This document shows, piece after piece, positions 1 to 5,118 of a DNA stretch of 5,119 bases. The notes beneath the pieces are model-generated. The model searched no databases. It was not told the DNA's origin and was given only the letters and a program-made list of their open reading frames with translations. Both the position numbers and the translations under genes were made by a program. This DNA is from an uncultured Oscillospiraceae bacterium (GTDB lineage: Bacteria; Bacillota; Clostridia; Oscillospirales; Oscillospiraceae), in contig CAKTKF010000118.1 of assembly GCA_934569215.1 (NCBI GenBank), positions 1 to 5,119 on the forward strand, written 5' to 3'. The stretch's first letter is position 1. Every line of letters begins with the position of its first letter.

Positions 1-48
1 TTCCAGCGCCAGCTGATTGTCGTCGATCAACAAAACACGATAGCTCAT
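1..48 (-). CDS. Response regulator, N-terminal fragment (gene runs off the left edge)
   Basis: Sixteen codons are visible, beginning with ATG at 48-46 and reading MSYRVLLIDDNQLALE. This is the typical beginning of a CheY-like receiver domain: a hydrophobic first beta strand (VLLI) followed by the acidic pair D9-D10, which helps bind the metal ion at the phosphorylation site. The phospho-acceptor Asp and the output domain lie outside the window, so the class cannot be read. By analogy with yesLMN in Bacillus subtilis, a YesN-type AraC-output regulator is the best guess, but that is inference from context. A GAGGA ribosome binding site lies at 63-59, ten bases upstream. The gene starts 31 bp after the stop of the small membrane protein with no terminator between them, so it is probably cotranscribed with it and the YesL gene. 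Too short in the window to judge completeness. Confidence 0.8.
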   Translation of the reverse strand, partial: MSYRVLLIDDNQLALE

Positions 49-79
49 TATCTCATCTTCCTCATCCGTTGGTTTTTTC

Positions 80-592
80 TTAGCGGAGTGTATCCAGCAA
101 CGCTGCCTTTTCCGGGAAAACATAGACGCCGAAATCTTCCAATTCGGCGCAGCCCAGTCGGCGCAGCGCGTCGAATTCCCGGAACGTGCCGCAGCACTCC
201 AATCGCTCCGCCTGCCGCATCAGTTCCTCCGCGTCCGAAAGGAACAGGTCTGTTGTTCCCGCCTGAATCTCCGAGGCCAGATGCACCGCCGCGGCGGCGT
301 AGTCATCCGCATTTCCGCCGGAATATCCCATTCCGTCATAGGCGTAAACGTTCAATTCCACTTCCGTGATACCGTCCCGATTCCGGTCTCCCCAAAGGGT
401 CTCAAACAGCGACCTGATTTTCTCAACAGTTTCCTCCGGCACCTGGGAGGTGGTCACAATGCTGATCACGCCGTCCGGCTGATGCAGCTGCCGCAGGTCT
501 CCTATGAAATTCGCCGCAACCAGAATCACCAACGCGGCAGCCAGAATATACCACTTGTAATAGTACCAGATATGCTCCAGTTTCTTTTTCAT
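80..592 (-). CDS. Small single-pass membrane-anchored protein of unknown function
   Basis: This gene encodes 170 residues. The start is the ATG at 592-590, which overlaps the stop of the upstream YesL-family gene as ATGA and has a GGGAG ribosome binding site seven bases upstream (604-600). The same frame stays open far upstream, but that part is only a shadow of the YesL gene. The protein has a short basic N-terminus (KKK), an aromatic patch (WYYYKWY, residues 9-15), one hydrophobic helix at about 14-30, and then a soluble domain of about 140 residues. That domain is probably extracytoplasmic, because Lys residues flank the helix on its N-terminal side. A DxNxDG motif (D69, N71, D73, G74) resembles an incomplete calcium-binding loop. 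The part around residues 95-145 (AAAVHLASEIQAGTTDLFL, then a Phe-rich amphipathic stretch) recalls solute-binding protein lobes, but there is no clear match. I recognise the N-terminal style from uncharacterised Firmicutes proteins near YesL genes and know of no assigned function. It could be a sensor accessory or binding protein. Confidence 0.82.
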   Translation of the reverse strand: MKKKLEHIWYYYKWYILAAALVILVAANFIGDLRQLHQPDGVISIVTTSQVPEETVEKIRSLFETLWGDRNRDGITEVELNVYAYDGMGYSGGNADDYAAAAVHLASEIQAGTTDLFLSDAEELMRQAERLECCGTFREFDALRRLGCAELEDFGVYVFPEKAALLDTLR

Positions 593-1326
593 TCCTGTTC
601 TCCCGTCAAAAACAGTCGGGAAAACACCGGCGCGAAAATGACATTCGCCGTCATGACCCCGATGGCCACCCAGCCTGCCAGCAATATGTACACCGCCAGC
701 CCGTAATGAATCACGGGAACCAAAAGCATCCCGACCCAAAGCACGATGGCAAAGAAGGCGCGCAGTTTCCCGGCGAAAATCAGAAGCGCCGCGTTTTTCA
801 GCTGTGTGCCGAAGGGCAAATCCAGCATGGCGACCTGCTGATAGCCGAAAAGGGTCAGCCCCGTCAGAAAATATGCCGCAAGCAGCATCATCAGAAGATA
901 TCCCACCGACATGCCGCCGTCCACCGCGACCACCATATACGCGCCATAGGCCAGAACCGACCACAGCACGCCAAGAATCAGGCCGAGGAGCACGGACGGC
1001 TTCCACTCCTGCTTCCACGCGCGGATGAATTCATCCTTCACCCACACCGGCATTCTGTGAACCAGCCGCACGCAGACGCTGTGCAGTCCGGTCTGGCAGG
1101 GAGACGCCAGCACGAAAAAGGCCAGCCCCACCACCCAGAAAACAATATCGCCGGTCTGTGTCAGCAGATAGAGAAAGTAAGCGCAGGGCAGCAGGCTGAG
1201 AACCGCTACGGCATTTGCGCCGAACAGCTTGAGATAGTGCTTCTGTAAAATCTGAAACCACAGAAGCCATCCCGTCTGTTCTTCCTCCGGCGGAATGTTC
1301 CAGAATTTCCTTTTCTTGGTAGTCAA
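589..1326 (-). CDS. YesL family membrane protein (DUF624)
   Basis: The gene encodes 245 residues with about six predicted transmembrane segments, near residues 35-56, 60-76, 111-134, 139-161, 180-205 and 208-236. The family signature is the stretch from P76 to about L121: a conserved P....G motif, a basic segment (R87-R91), then an F100-I-R-A-W-K-Q-E-W-K element leading into the third helix. This matches the YesL/DUF624 family, which is common beside CUT1 sugar transporters and two-component genes in Firmicutes. Its biochemical role is unknown; a part in sugar sensing or transport is usually assumed from context. YesL of Bacillus subtilis is about 210 residues, so this one is slightly longer at the N-terminus. 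There is no ATG in frame before residue 92, so a TTG start at 1326-1324 is chosen, supported by GGGAGGG at 1342-1336. Its own promoter lies just upstream, and its stop overlaps the start of the small membrane protein (ATGA), suggesting translational coupling. Confidence 0.88.
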   Translation of the reverse strand: MTTKKRKFWNIPPEEEQTGWLLWFQILQKHYLKLFGANAVAVLSLLPCAYFLYLLTQTGDIVFWVVGLAFFVLASPCQTGLHSVCVRLVHRMPVWVKDEFIRAWKQEWKPSVLLGLILGVLWSVLAYGAYMVVAVDGGMSVGYLLMMLLAAYFLTGLTLFGYQQVAMLDLPFGTQLKNAALLIFAGKLRAFFAIVLWVGMLLVPVIHYGLAVYILLAGWVAIGVMTANVIFAPVFSRLFLTGEQE

Positions 1327-1335
1327 CGCGGCACG

Positions 1336-1342
1336 CCCTCCC
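1336..1342 (-). promoter_or_regulatory. Ribosome binding site fixing a TTG start for the YesL gene
   Basis: The minus strand reads GGGAGGG here, with the GGAGG core ending ten bases before the TTG at 1326-1324. No ATG or GTG exists in frame between this site and the family's conserved N-terminal helix, so the TTG is the only sensible start. Confidence 0.65.
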
Positions 1343-1352
1343 TTTTTGTAGC

Positions 1353-1381
1353 ATTATAACAGAATTTGCACGTCTCCGCAA
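1353..1381 (-). promoter_or_regulatory. Extended -10 sigma-A-type promoter of the YesL operon
   Basis: On the minus strand, TTGCGG at 1381-1376 (the TTG of the -35 consensus is kept) is followed by a 17-bp spacer and a perfect TATAAT at 1358-1353. TGT precedes the -10 directly, giving an extended -10 (TGnTATAAT) that could compensate for the poor -35. The predicted start near 1346 leaves a leader of only about 20 bases before the TTG start codon, just enough to hold the ribosome binding site. Confidence 0.75.
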
Positions 1382-1414
1382 CGTATTTTTTACTTTCCTT
1401 ACATTCCCGTTATG

Positions 1415-1451
1415 GAAAACACCGGCCCCAGGCTTTTCCTGAGGCCGGTGT
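1415..1451 (-). terminator. Hairpin terminator of the sugar transporter operon
   Basis: On the minus strand a nine-base arm (ACACCGGCC, 1451-1443) pairs perfectly with GGCCGGTGT (1427-1419). The stem is extended inward by five pairs, one of them a G-U, and closed by a five-base loop (1437-1433). A short run of four U, counting the last stem base, follows. The stem is strong and begins 13 bases after the stop of the last permease gene. The U-tract is short, so termination may be incomplete, and the YesL promoter begins about 35 bases downstream. Confidence 0.8.
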
Positions 1452-1464
1452 CAGCGTGTTAAAA

Positions 1465-2346
1465 TCAACCTTTCACTGCACCAGCGGTGATGCCGCTGAC
1501 AATGTACTTCTGCATGCACAGATAGAGAACCAGAATGGGAATCATGGCCATGATGAAGAAAGCAAACGCCTCGTTCAGCATGGACGTATTCTCATTGAAG
1601 TAAATGATCTGTGCCAACGTCAGGGTAAAGGAATACTTCTTGCGGAGCAGAATAATCGCCGTGCCGTAGTCGTTCCAGATAAACAGTGTGTTTAAGACCA
1701 GCTGGGTCACGTTGATGGGGGTCATCAGCGGGAAGACCACCTTCCAGAAGCACTGGAAGCGGTTGCATCCGTCGATCATTGCCGCCTGCTCCAGATCGCG
1801 GGGAACCGTCTTGATGAAGCCGGTGACTGCCGTCAGGCTGATGGATATCTGCAAGCCCGCGCGGGCAATGATAAATCCCAGGTTCGTGCTGACGAGTCCT
1901 GCGTTGTACCAGTTGATGTACAGAGGAAGCTCAAAGCACTGGAAGGGAATCAGCAGACCCAGCGTCAGAATGGCGTACATGAAGTTGTAGAACCGGGTCT
2001 CATGACGCGCCAGAACCCAGCTTGCCATGGAGGTAATGACCATCAGCAGCAGGACGGTGGGCAGGGTGTTGATGATGCTGTTCTTGTAGCCGGTCAGGAA
2101 GCTTTCGTTTTCAAAAATAACCCGCAGATAGTTCTGGAACGTCGGATGCTCCGGCCAGGCCAGACGGTTGGCCGTGATGGCGTCCGGTGCGCGGAAGGAA
2201 TACAGCACCGCCACATAGAAGGGCATCACAACGACGATCATGATCAGCAGGATCAGGATCACCCGGCCGGCTCCTGCCAGCTTCTTTTGGGTGTGCCGAT
2301 CCAGAAGACGCTTGTGAGGGGAAGCAATAACCGTTGAGCTTGCCAT
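1465..2346 (-). CDS. CUT1 carbohydrate ABC transporter permease, MalG type
   Basis: The gene encodes 293 residues, the usual length of MalG/MsmG-type inner-membrane permeases. These pair with a MalF-type partner to form the sugar channel and couple to an ATPase. Hydrophobic helices lie near residues 28-50, 90-113, 122-142, 150-172, 208-234 and 257-279. The cytoplasmic coupling loop (EAA loop) is at about 186-210, with D192-G193, F200 and P206 of the consensus in place. The position that is normally the Glu of EAA appears to be Gln (Q187, codon CAG at 1788-1786). The C-terminus GITAGAVKG is characteristic of this subfamily. The ATG at 2346-2344 shares its A with the TAA stop of the upstream permease gene (TAATG), and GGAGG at 2361-2357 supports it. 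This arrangement implies translational coupling and equal amounts of the two permeases. The substrate cannot be read from the sequence. Confidence 0.95.
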   Translation of the reverse strand: MASSTVIASPHKRLLDRHTQKKLAGAGRVILILLIMIVVVMPFYVAVLYSFRAPDAITANRLAWPEHPTFQNYLRVIFENESFLTGYKNSIINTLPTVLLLMVITSMASWVLARHETRFYNFMYAILTLGLLIPFQCFELPLYINWYNAGLVSTNLGFIIARAGLQISISLTAVTGFIKTVPRDLEQAAMIDGCNRFQCFWKVVFPLMTPINVTQLVLNTLFIWNDYGTAIILLRKKYSFTLTLAQIIYFNENTSMLNEAFAFFIMAMIPILVLYLCMQKYIVSGITAGAVKG

Positions 2347-3227
2347 TACTGTTCAACCTCCAGTCTTCTCAGAGTGCGGGTAACGATCTGGGTCAGGACT
2401 ACCAGAATAACGGTCAGAATGATCGCGGCCGCCTGGCCAAGGCCGGCTTTGTTGTTGGAGAAGATACTGTCATAGACATAAACTGCGGTGAACTGACCTT
2501 CTCTTGCGTTCCGGGCAACGGCCATGGGCATATCGAAGGTTCGCAGGCCCCAAGCCAGCAGCAGCGTAATGTTCGTCGTAAACGCAGGCACAATGTTGGG
2601 AACGGTCACGGAGAAGAACTGACGCAGCTTTCCCGCTCCGTCCACGGTTGCCGCCTCATAGTAGTCATGGGGAACGGCCTGAAGCGCCGCAATGTAGATC
2701 AGCATGGTATAGCCCATATCGCGCCAGGCGCCGATGATGACCATGCCGTAAATGATCTGTCCGGGCATACCCAAGGGGCTGACAAGACCGGTCAGCGTGC
2801 CGTAAACATCGGTAAATACGTAAGACCAGACAATGGAGCCTGCCGTCACCGATACGGTAAAGGGCAGGAACAGCACGGTTCTGGCAATATTATTGAACCA
2901 GGTAGACCTGTGGATCGCCAGTGCCAGCATCAGTCCCATAAAGTTCGCGGAGAGCATATACAGGATGGTGTACTTAAAGGTCACCAGCAGGGAATCCTGG
3001 AAATATTTGTTCTTAATCAGGTAGATGTAGTTTTTCAGTCCGTTGAATTCCTTCGTTTCACTGACAATGCTCTTCCAGTTGGTGAAGGAATAGGGAATGC
3101 CCTGAAAGAATGGGATCAGGACAACAATGCAGAACAGGATGATCGTCGGCAGCATAAACAGCATGTTTCCGCCGTGAGTCCGGGCCGCACTGGAAGACAG
3201 CCGCCTCGGCATATTTAATTTGCGCAT
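2346..3227 (-). CDS. CUT1 carbohydrate ABC transporter permease, MalF/UgpA type
   Basis: The gene encodes 293 residues, typical for a MalF-type sugar permease lacking the extra periplasmic domain of E. coli MalF. Helices are seen near residues 21-43, 80-106, 114-138, 157-182, 212-230 and 264-285. The coupling loop is intact: E191-A-A-T-V-D-G197, then F204-F205 and P210, fitting the EAA...G consensus that docks on the ATPase. An ATG five codons further upstream (3242-3240) is in frame but has no ribosome binding site. The ATG at 3227-3225 has GAGAGGTG seven bases before it, so it is preferred. It follows the binding-protein gene after a 124-bp gap containing a strong hairpin, and overlaps the next permease gene by one base. 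No ATPase gene lies in the operon, as is common for CUT1 systems served by a shared MsmK/MsiK-type ATPase (known family behaviour, not visible here). Confidence 0.95.
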   Translation of the reverse strand: MRKLNMPRRLSSSAARTHGGNMLFMLPTIILFCIVVLIPFFQGIPYSFTNWKSIVSETKEFNGLKNYIYLIKNKYFQDSLLVTFKYTILYMLSANFMGLMLALAIHRSTWFNNIARTVLFLPFTVSVTAGSIVWSYVFTDVYGTLTGLVSPLGMPGQIIYGMVIIGAWRDMGYTMLIYIAALQAVPHDYYEAATVDGAGKLRQFFSVTVPNIVPAFTTNITLLLAWGLRTFDMPMAVARNAREGQFTAVYVYDSIFSNNKAGLGQAAAIILTVILVVLTQIVTRTLRRLEVEQ

Positions 3228-3232
3228 ACACA

Positions 3233-3240
3233 CACCTCTC
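3233..3240 (-). promoter_or_regulatory. Ribosome binding site that decides the MalF-type permease start
   Basis: The minus strand reads GAGAGGTG here, with the GAGG core ending seven bases before the ATG at 3227-3225. It overlaps the earlier in-frame ATG at 3242-3240, which itself is preceded only by C-rich sequence, so the earlier ATG is probably not used. Confidence 0.7.
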
Positions 3241-3283
3241 ATGGTGGCGGCCGGTTAGCCGTTATTTCTGGTAAGAGGGATGA

Positions 3284-3313
3284 GTGGGCGCTGTCCTAGC
3301 GGACTGCGCCCAC
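3284..3313 (-). promoter_or_regulatory. Intercistronic hairpin between binding-protein and permease genes
   Basis: On the minus strand GTGGGCGC (3313-3306) pairs perfectly with GCGCCCAC (3291-3284). Inside it, after an A-A mismatch, GTCC pairs with GGAC around a GCTA loop. The stem is thus about 13 positions long with one mismatch. It lies 38 bases after the binding-protein stop and is followed by TCATCCCTC rather than a U-run, so it is not a classical terminator. The likely role is protecting the 3' end of the binding-protein message or partly terminating transcription, so that binding protein is made in excess over permeases, as known for malE-malF type operons (inference here). Confidence 0.75.
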
Positions 3314-3351
3314 CCGACCCTTAAATTATACGAACAATGTGATATCAGCCA

Positions 3352-4725
3352 TTACAGGCCAGCCTGTGCGAATTCCTCGTCGAACAGCTCCTGCATGTAC
3401 TCGATGCAGCTTTCCACGGAGTTGACACCGTCGGTAGTCTTGCCGGTGCAGCAGTAGGTGGCGTAAGCGGTCAGAGCCTTGCGGTAGGCAGCGGTGTAAG
3501 CGGAGGTGAAGGGAACGGTGAACTCACCGTAGCCGACGGTGTTGCCGGAGGCCTTCACGTCCAGAATGGTCTTCAGGAAGTCGGTGGTGTTCTCGGTGGT
3601 AGCGCCGGTGATGCAGGGCTGCTTGGTCGCGTCAGACCAGGTACCCATCTGCTCGCTCAGGAAGTACTCCATGAACTTGACAGCCCAGTCGGCATTCTCA
3701 GCCTTGGGGTTGACCATGAAAGCCTGGTCGACCTGCACGTTCATGACAGGCTCGCTGCCGGAATCGTCGGTGGGAACAAAGAAGAAGCCGTAGTCAAAGT
3801 CGTCGGACTTCAGGTCTTCGATGGAGCCGTAGTTCCAGGTACCCTGGTACAGCATACCGGCCTGGCCGGACAGGAAGATCTCATTGGCGTCGGACTGCTT
3901 GTTGGAGGTGGCGTCGCTGCGCGCCCAGTCACCCATACGAGCGCCCCAGGCTTCCAGGCCCTTGGCGAAGTAGGGATAGTCGGCAACCTTCTTCTCGCCG
4001 CTCATCAGCTTCTCGAACATATCGTTGTCGCCGTTCTGGATGGCTTCCGTCCAGACGACAGGACGCATTTCGATATCAACGGAGGCGCCGTCAGCATACC
4101 ACTGCGCCCAGGGGGCGTAACCGGCAGCTTCCAGCTTCTTGCAGATCTCCAGCAGCTCGGTCTGAGTGGCGGGAACCTTCAGCCCCAGCTCTTCAAAAAT
4201 GGACTTGTTGTAGTAAACGCCCCAGGTCTTGAAGTCCACGGGGAAAGCGTACCACTTGCCCTGGTAGGACACGTCGCCCATGTCAGCCTGGGTCAGACCC
4301 AGTCCTTCGATAACGGCATTGCCGGTCAGATCCATGACATAGCCGCCGTCGATCAGGTCGGTGTACAGGCCGGGGTTGCCCATCATGATCTCGGGCATGT
4401 CGCCGGAGGCGATAGCGGTCTGCAGCTGTGCAAAGTAGTCGGTACCCTGGGAGTACGCGCTGTTTTCAAAGGTAACGTTGGGATACTTCTCGGTGAACGC
4501 GGCCTGAATCTTCTCAAGACCGGCGGACTTGTTGCCCTCGACCATGTAGTGCAGGCAGTGAATGGTCACAGGCTCGTCGGACACGGCCGGCTCTGCCTCG
4601 GTGGCAGCGGGAGCAGCGGTTACGTCAGTCTTGGGGGCTTCGGTGGTTGCAGTCTTGTCTGCGCCACAGGCAACCATGCTCAGTGCCATGATGGCCACCA
4701 GAAGCAGTGCGAACAGTTTTTTCAT
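3352..4725 (-). CDS. CUT1 sugar ABC transporter substrate-binding lipoprotein
   Basis: The gene encodes 457 residues, usual for family 1 extracellular sugar-binding proteins. Residues 1-20 form a lipoprotein signal: basic MKK, a hydrophobic core, and a lipobox ending M17-V-A-C20. The mature protein would be attached to the outer face of the membrane through C20. A Thr/Ala/Glu/Pro-rich linker (about 22-50) leads to the two-lobed binding domain. Family landmarks are the first strand VTIHCLHY (53-60), the segment GVYYNKSIFEELGL (169-182) with the adjoining helix, and FLSGQAGMLYQGTW (284-297). Trp residues such as W168, W208, W225 and W297 could stack against sugar rings, but none can be assigned as binding from sequence alone. 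The ATG at 4725 has AGGAGG seven bases upstream (4738-4733). As first gene of the importer operon it captures the substrate and delivers it to the two permeases. The substrate is unknown; a NagA-like gene upstream makes an amino-sugar glycan possible. Confidence 0.95.
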   Translation of the reverse strand: MKKLFALLLVAIMALSMVACGADKTATTEAPKTDVTAAPAATEAEPAVSDEPVTIHCLHYMVEGNKSAGLEKIQAAFTEKYPNVTFENSAYSQGTDYFAQLQTAIASGDMPEIMMGNPGLYTDLIDGGYVMDLTGNAVIEGLGLTQADMGDVSYQGKWYAFPVDFKTWGVYYNKSIFEELGLKVPATQTELLEICKKLEAAGYAPWAQWYADGASVDIEMRPVVWTEAIQNGDNDMFEKLMSGEKKVADYPYFAKGLEAWGARMGDWARSDATSNKQSDANEIFLSGQAGMLYQGTWNYGSIEDLKSDDFDYGFFFVPTDDSGSEPVMNVQVDQAFMVNPKAENADWAVKFMEYFLSEQMGTWSDATKQPCITGATTENTTDFLKTILDVKASGNTVGYGEFTVPFTSAYTAAYRKALTAYATYCCTGKTTDGVNSVESCIEYMQELFDEEFAQAGL

Positions 4726-4769
4726 TTGTGTTCCTCCTCAGTTTGATTGATTAGCAGGTGCGCGACTAC

Positions 4770-4819
4770 AGCAAATTTCACAATCTGCTTATCTGCTATG
4801 GCTATAGTATAGAGCAAAT
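4770..4819. promoter_or_regulatory. Cluster of AGCARAT heptamers, candidate operator of the transporter operon
   Basis: Four copies of AGCARAT lie within 50 bp. On the plus strand AGCAAAT occurs at 4770-4776 and 4813-4819; ATCTGCT, its reverse-complement variant, occurs at 4783-4789 and 4791-4797 with an 8-bp period. The copies at 4770-4789 include an inverted repeat, GCAAATT-TCAC-AATCTGC (4771-4788). One copy sits between the -35 and -10 boxes and the others in the early leader, a usual place for a repressor operator. In RNA the inverted repeat could also form a weak hairpin. The regulator is unknown, and chance repetition in an AT-rich leader is possible. Confidence 0.4.
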
Positions 4820-4834
4820 CGTCCATAATTGCAA
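4806..4834 (-). promoter_or_regulatory. Sigma-A-type promoter of the sugar transporter operon
   Basis: On the minus strand TTGCAA at 4834-4829 (four of six consensus bases), a 17-bp spacer and TATACT at 4811-4806 (five of six) form a good vegetative promoter. The predicted start near 4799 gives a leader of about 74 bases before the binding-protein ATG. A 12-bp imperfect palindrome (4796-4807) overlaps the -10 box and start site. Confidence 0.75.
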
Positions 4835-4911
4835 TCAACTTTACCTACGATTCTCTATATAGAACTTATTCTTTTCAGCATCTTATACAATGGGTAATAT
4901 ATATGGGTTCC
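4835..4911. other. AT-rich intergenic stretch upstream of the promoter
   Basis: This stretch separates the NagA-like gene from the transporter promoter. It is AT-rich and holds a perfect 10-bp palindrome, TCTATATAGA (4854-4863), about 20 bp upstream of the -35 box. That is a place where an activator could bind, though its AT content makes it weak evidence. I see no stem with a U-run after the NagA-like stop, so read-through from that gene into the transporter operon cannot be excluded. Confidence 0.4.
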
Positions 4912-5118
4912 CTACGTCTCAAATACGCACCGGTCGCCCCGGGCGTATACCTGCTGAACCCGGAAATCCCCAGACAGGACGACCACATCTGCGTCCTTCC
5001 CCACTTCCAGCGAGCCTTTGCGGTGGGAAACGCCGCAGAGCCTGGCAGGCGTCAGGGAAAGCATTTTGCTGACCTGGGGCAGGGGGATCCCGTATTGTAC
5101 GTGTGCCGTGCGCAGGCA
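4912..5118 (-). CDS. nagA: N-acetylglucosamine-6-phosphate deacetylase (NagA), C-terminal fragment
   Basis: An open frame without a start in the window enters from the right edge and ends at TAG (4914-4912), giving 68 residues. The pattern is the C-terminus of NagA-type amidohydrolases: a helix with LSLTPARLCGV (window residues 20-30), the glycine-rich KGSLEVGKDADVVVL segment (34-48), and the closing strand DFRVQQVYARG (51-61). The final beta-sandwich with G-x-L-x-x-G-K-D-A-D is shared by many amidohydrolases such as dihydroorotase or imidazolonepropionase. The D-F-x-V...V...G ending speaks for NagA. NagA removes acetate from GlcNAc-6-phosphate in the cytoplasm, producing glucosamine-6-phosphate. 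The catalytic residues lie outside the window. It is co-oriented with the transporter genes but separated from them by 186 bp with a separate promoter. Confidence 0.75.
   Translation of the reverse strand, partial: CLRTAHVQYGIPLPQVSKMLSLTPARLCGVSHRKGSLEVGKDADVVVLSGDFRVQQVYARGDRCVFET

Noticed and set aside
593..1018. Upstream extension of the small membrane protein's reading frame to an ATG at 1018
   Set aside because: It lies antiparallel in no sense but in another frame of the YesL-family gene, is rich in Arg/Gly/His with no domain, and the ATG at 592 has a ribosome binding site and the ATGA overlap expected of a coupled gene.
706..1248. Plus-strand open frame of 180 codons
   Set aside because: Antisense to the YesL-family gene, with a His/Gln-rich product of the same mirror type and no ribosome binding site or family match.
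1031..1381. Minus-strand 116-codon open frame at the start of the YesL gene
   Set aside because: It is a shifted frame over the YesL coding region and its promoter; its product has no recognisable features, while the other frame gives a full DUF624 protein.
2334..3218. Plus-strand open frame of 294 codons
   Set aside because: It is exactly antisense to the MalF-type permease and its product is Gln/His/Gly/Asn-rich without hydrophobic core, typical of a mirror frame of a membrane protein gene.
3325..3330. Perfect TATAAT on the minus strand upstream of the permease genes
   Set aside because: No acceptable -35 hexamer lies at 16-18 bp and there is no TG extension, so it is not listed as a promoter; mentioned only as an alternative in the hairpin finding.
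4891..4920. Short GGGTTCCC palindrome and nearby repeat of GGGT/ACCC behind the NagA-like stop, as a possible terminator
   Set aside because: The stem would be very short and no U-run follows, so it does not qualify as a terminator.
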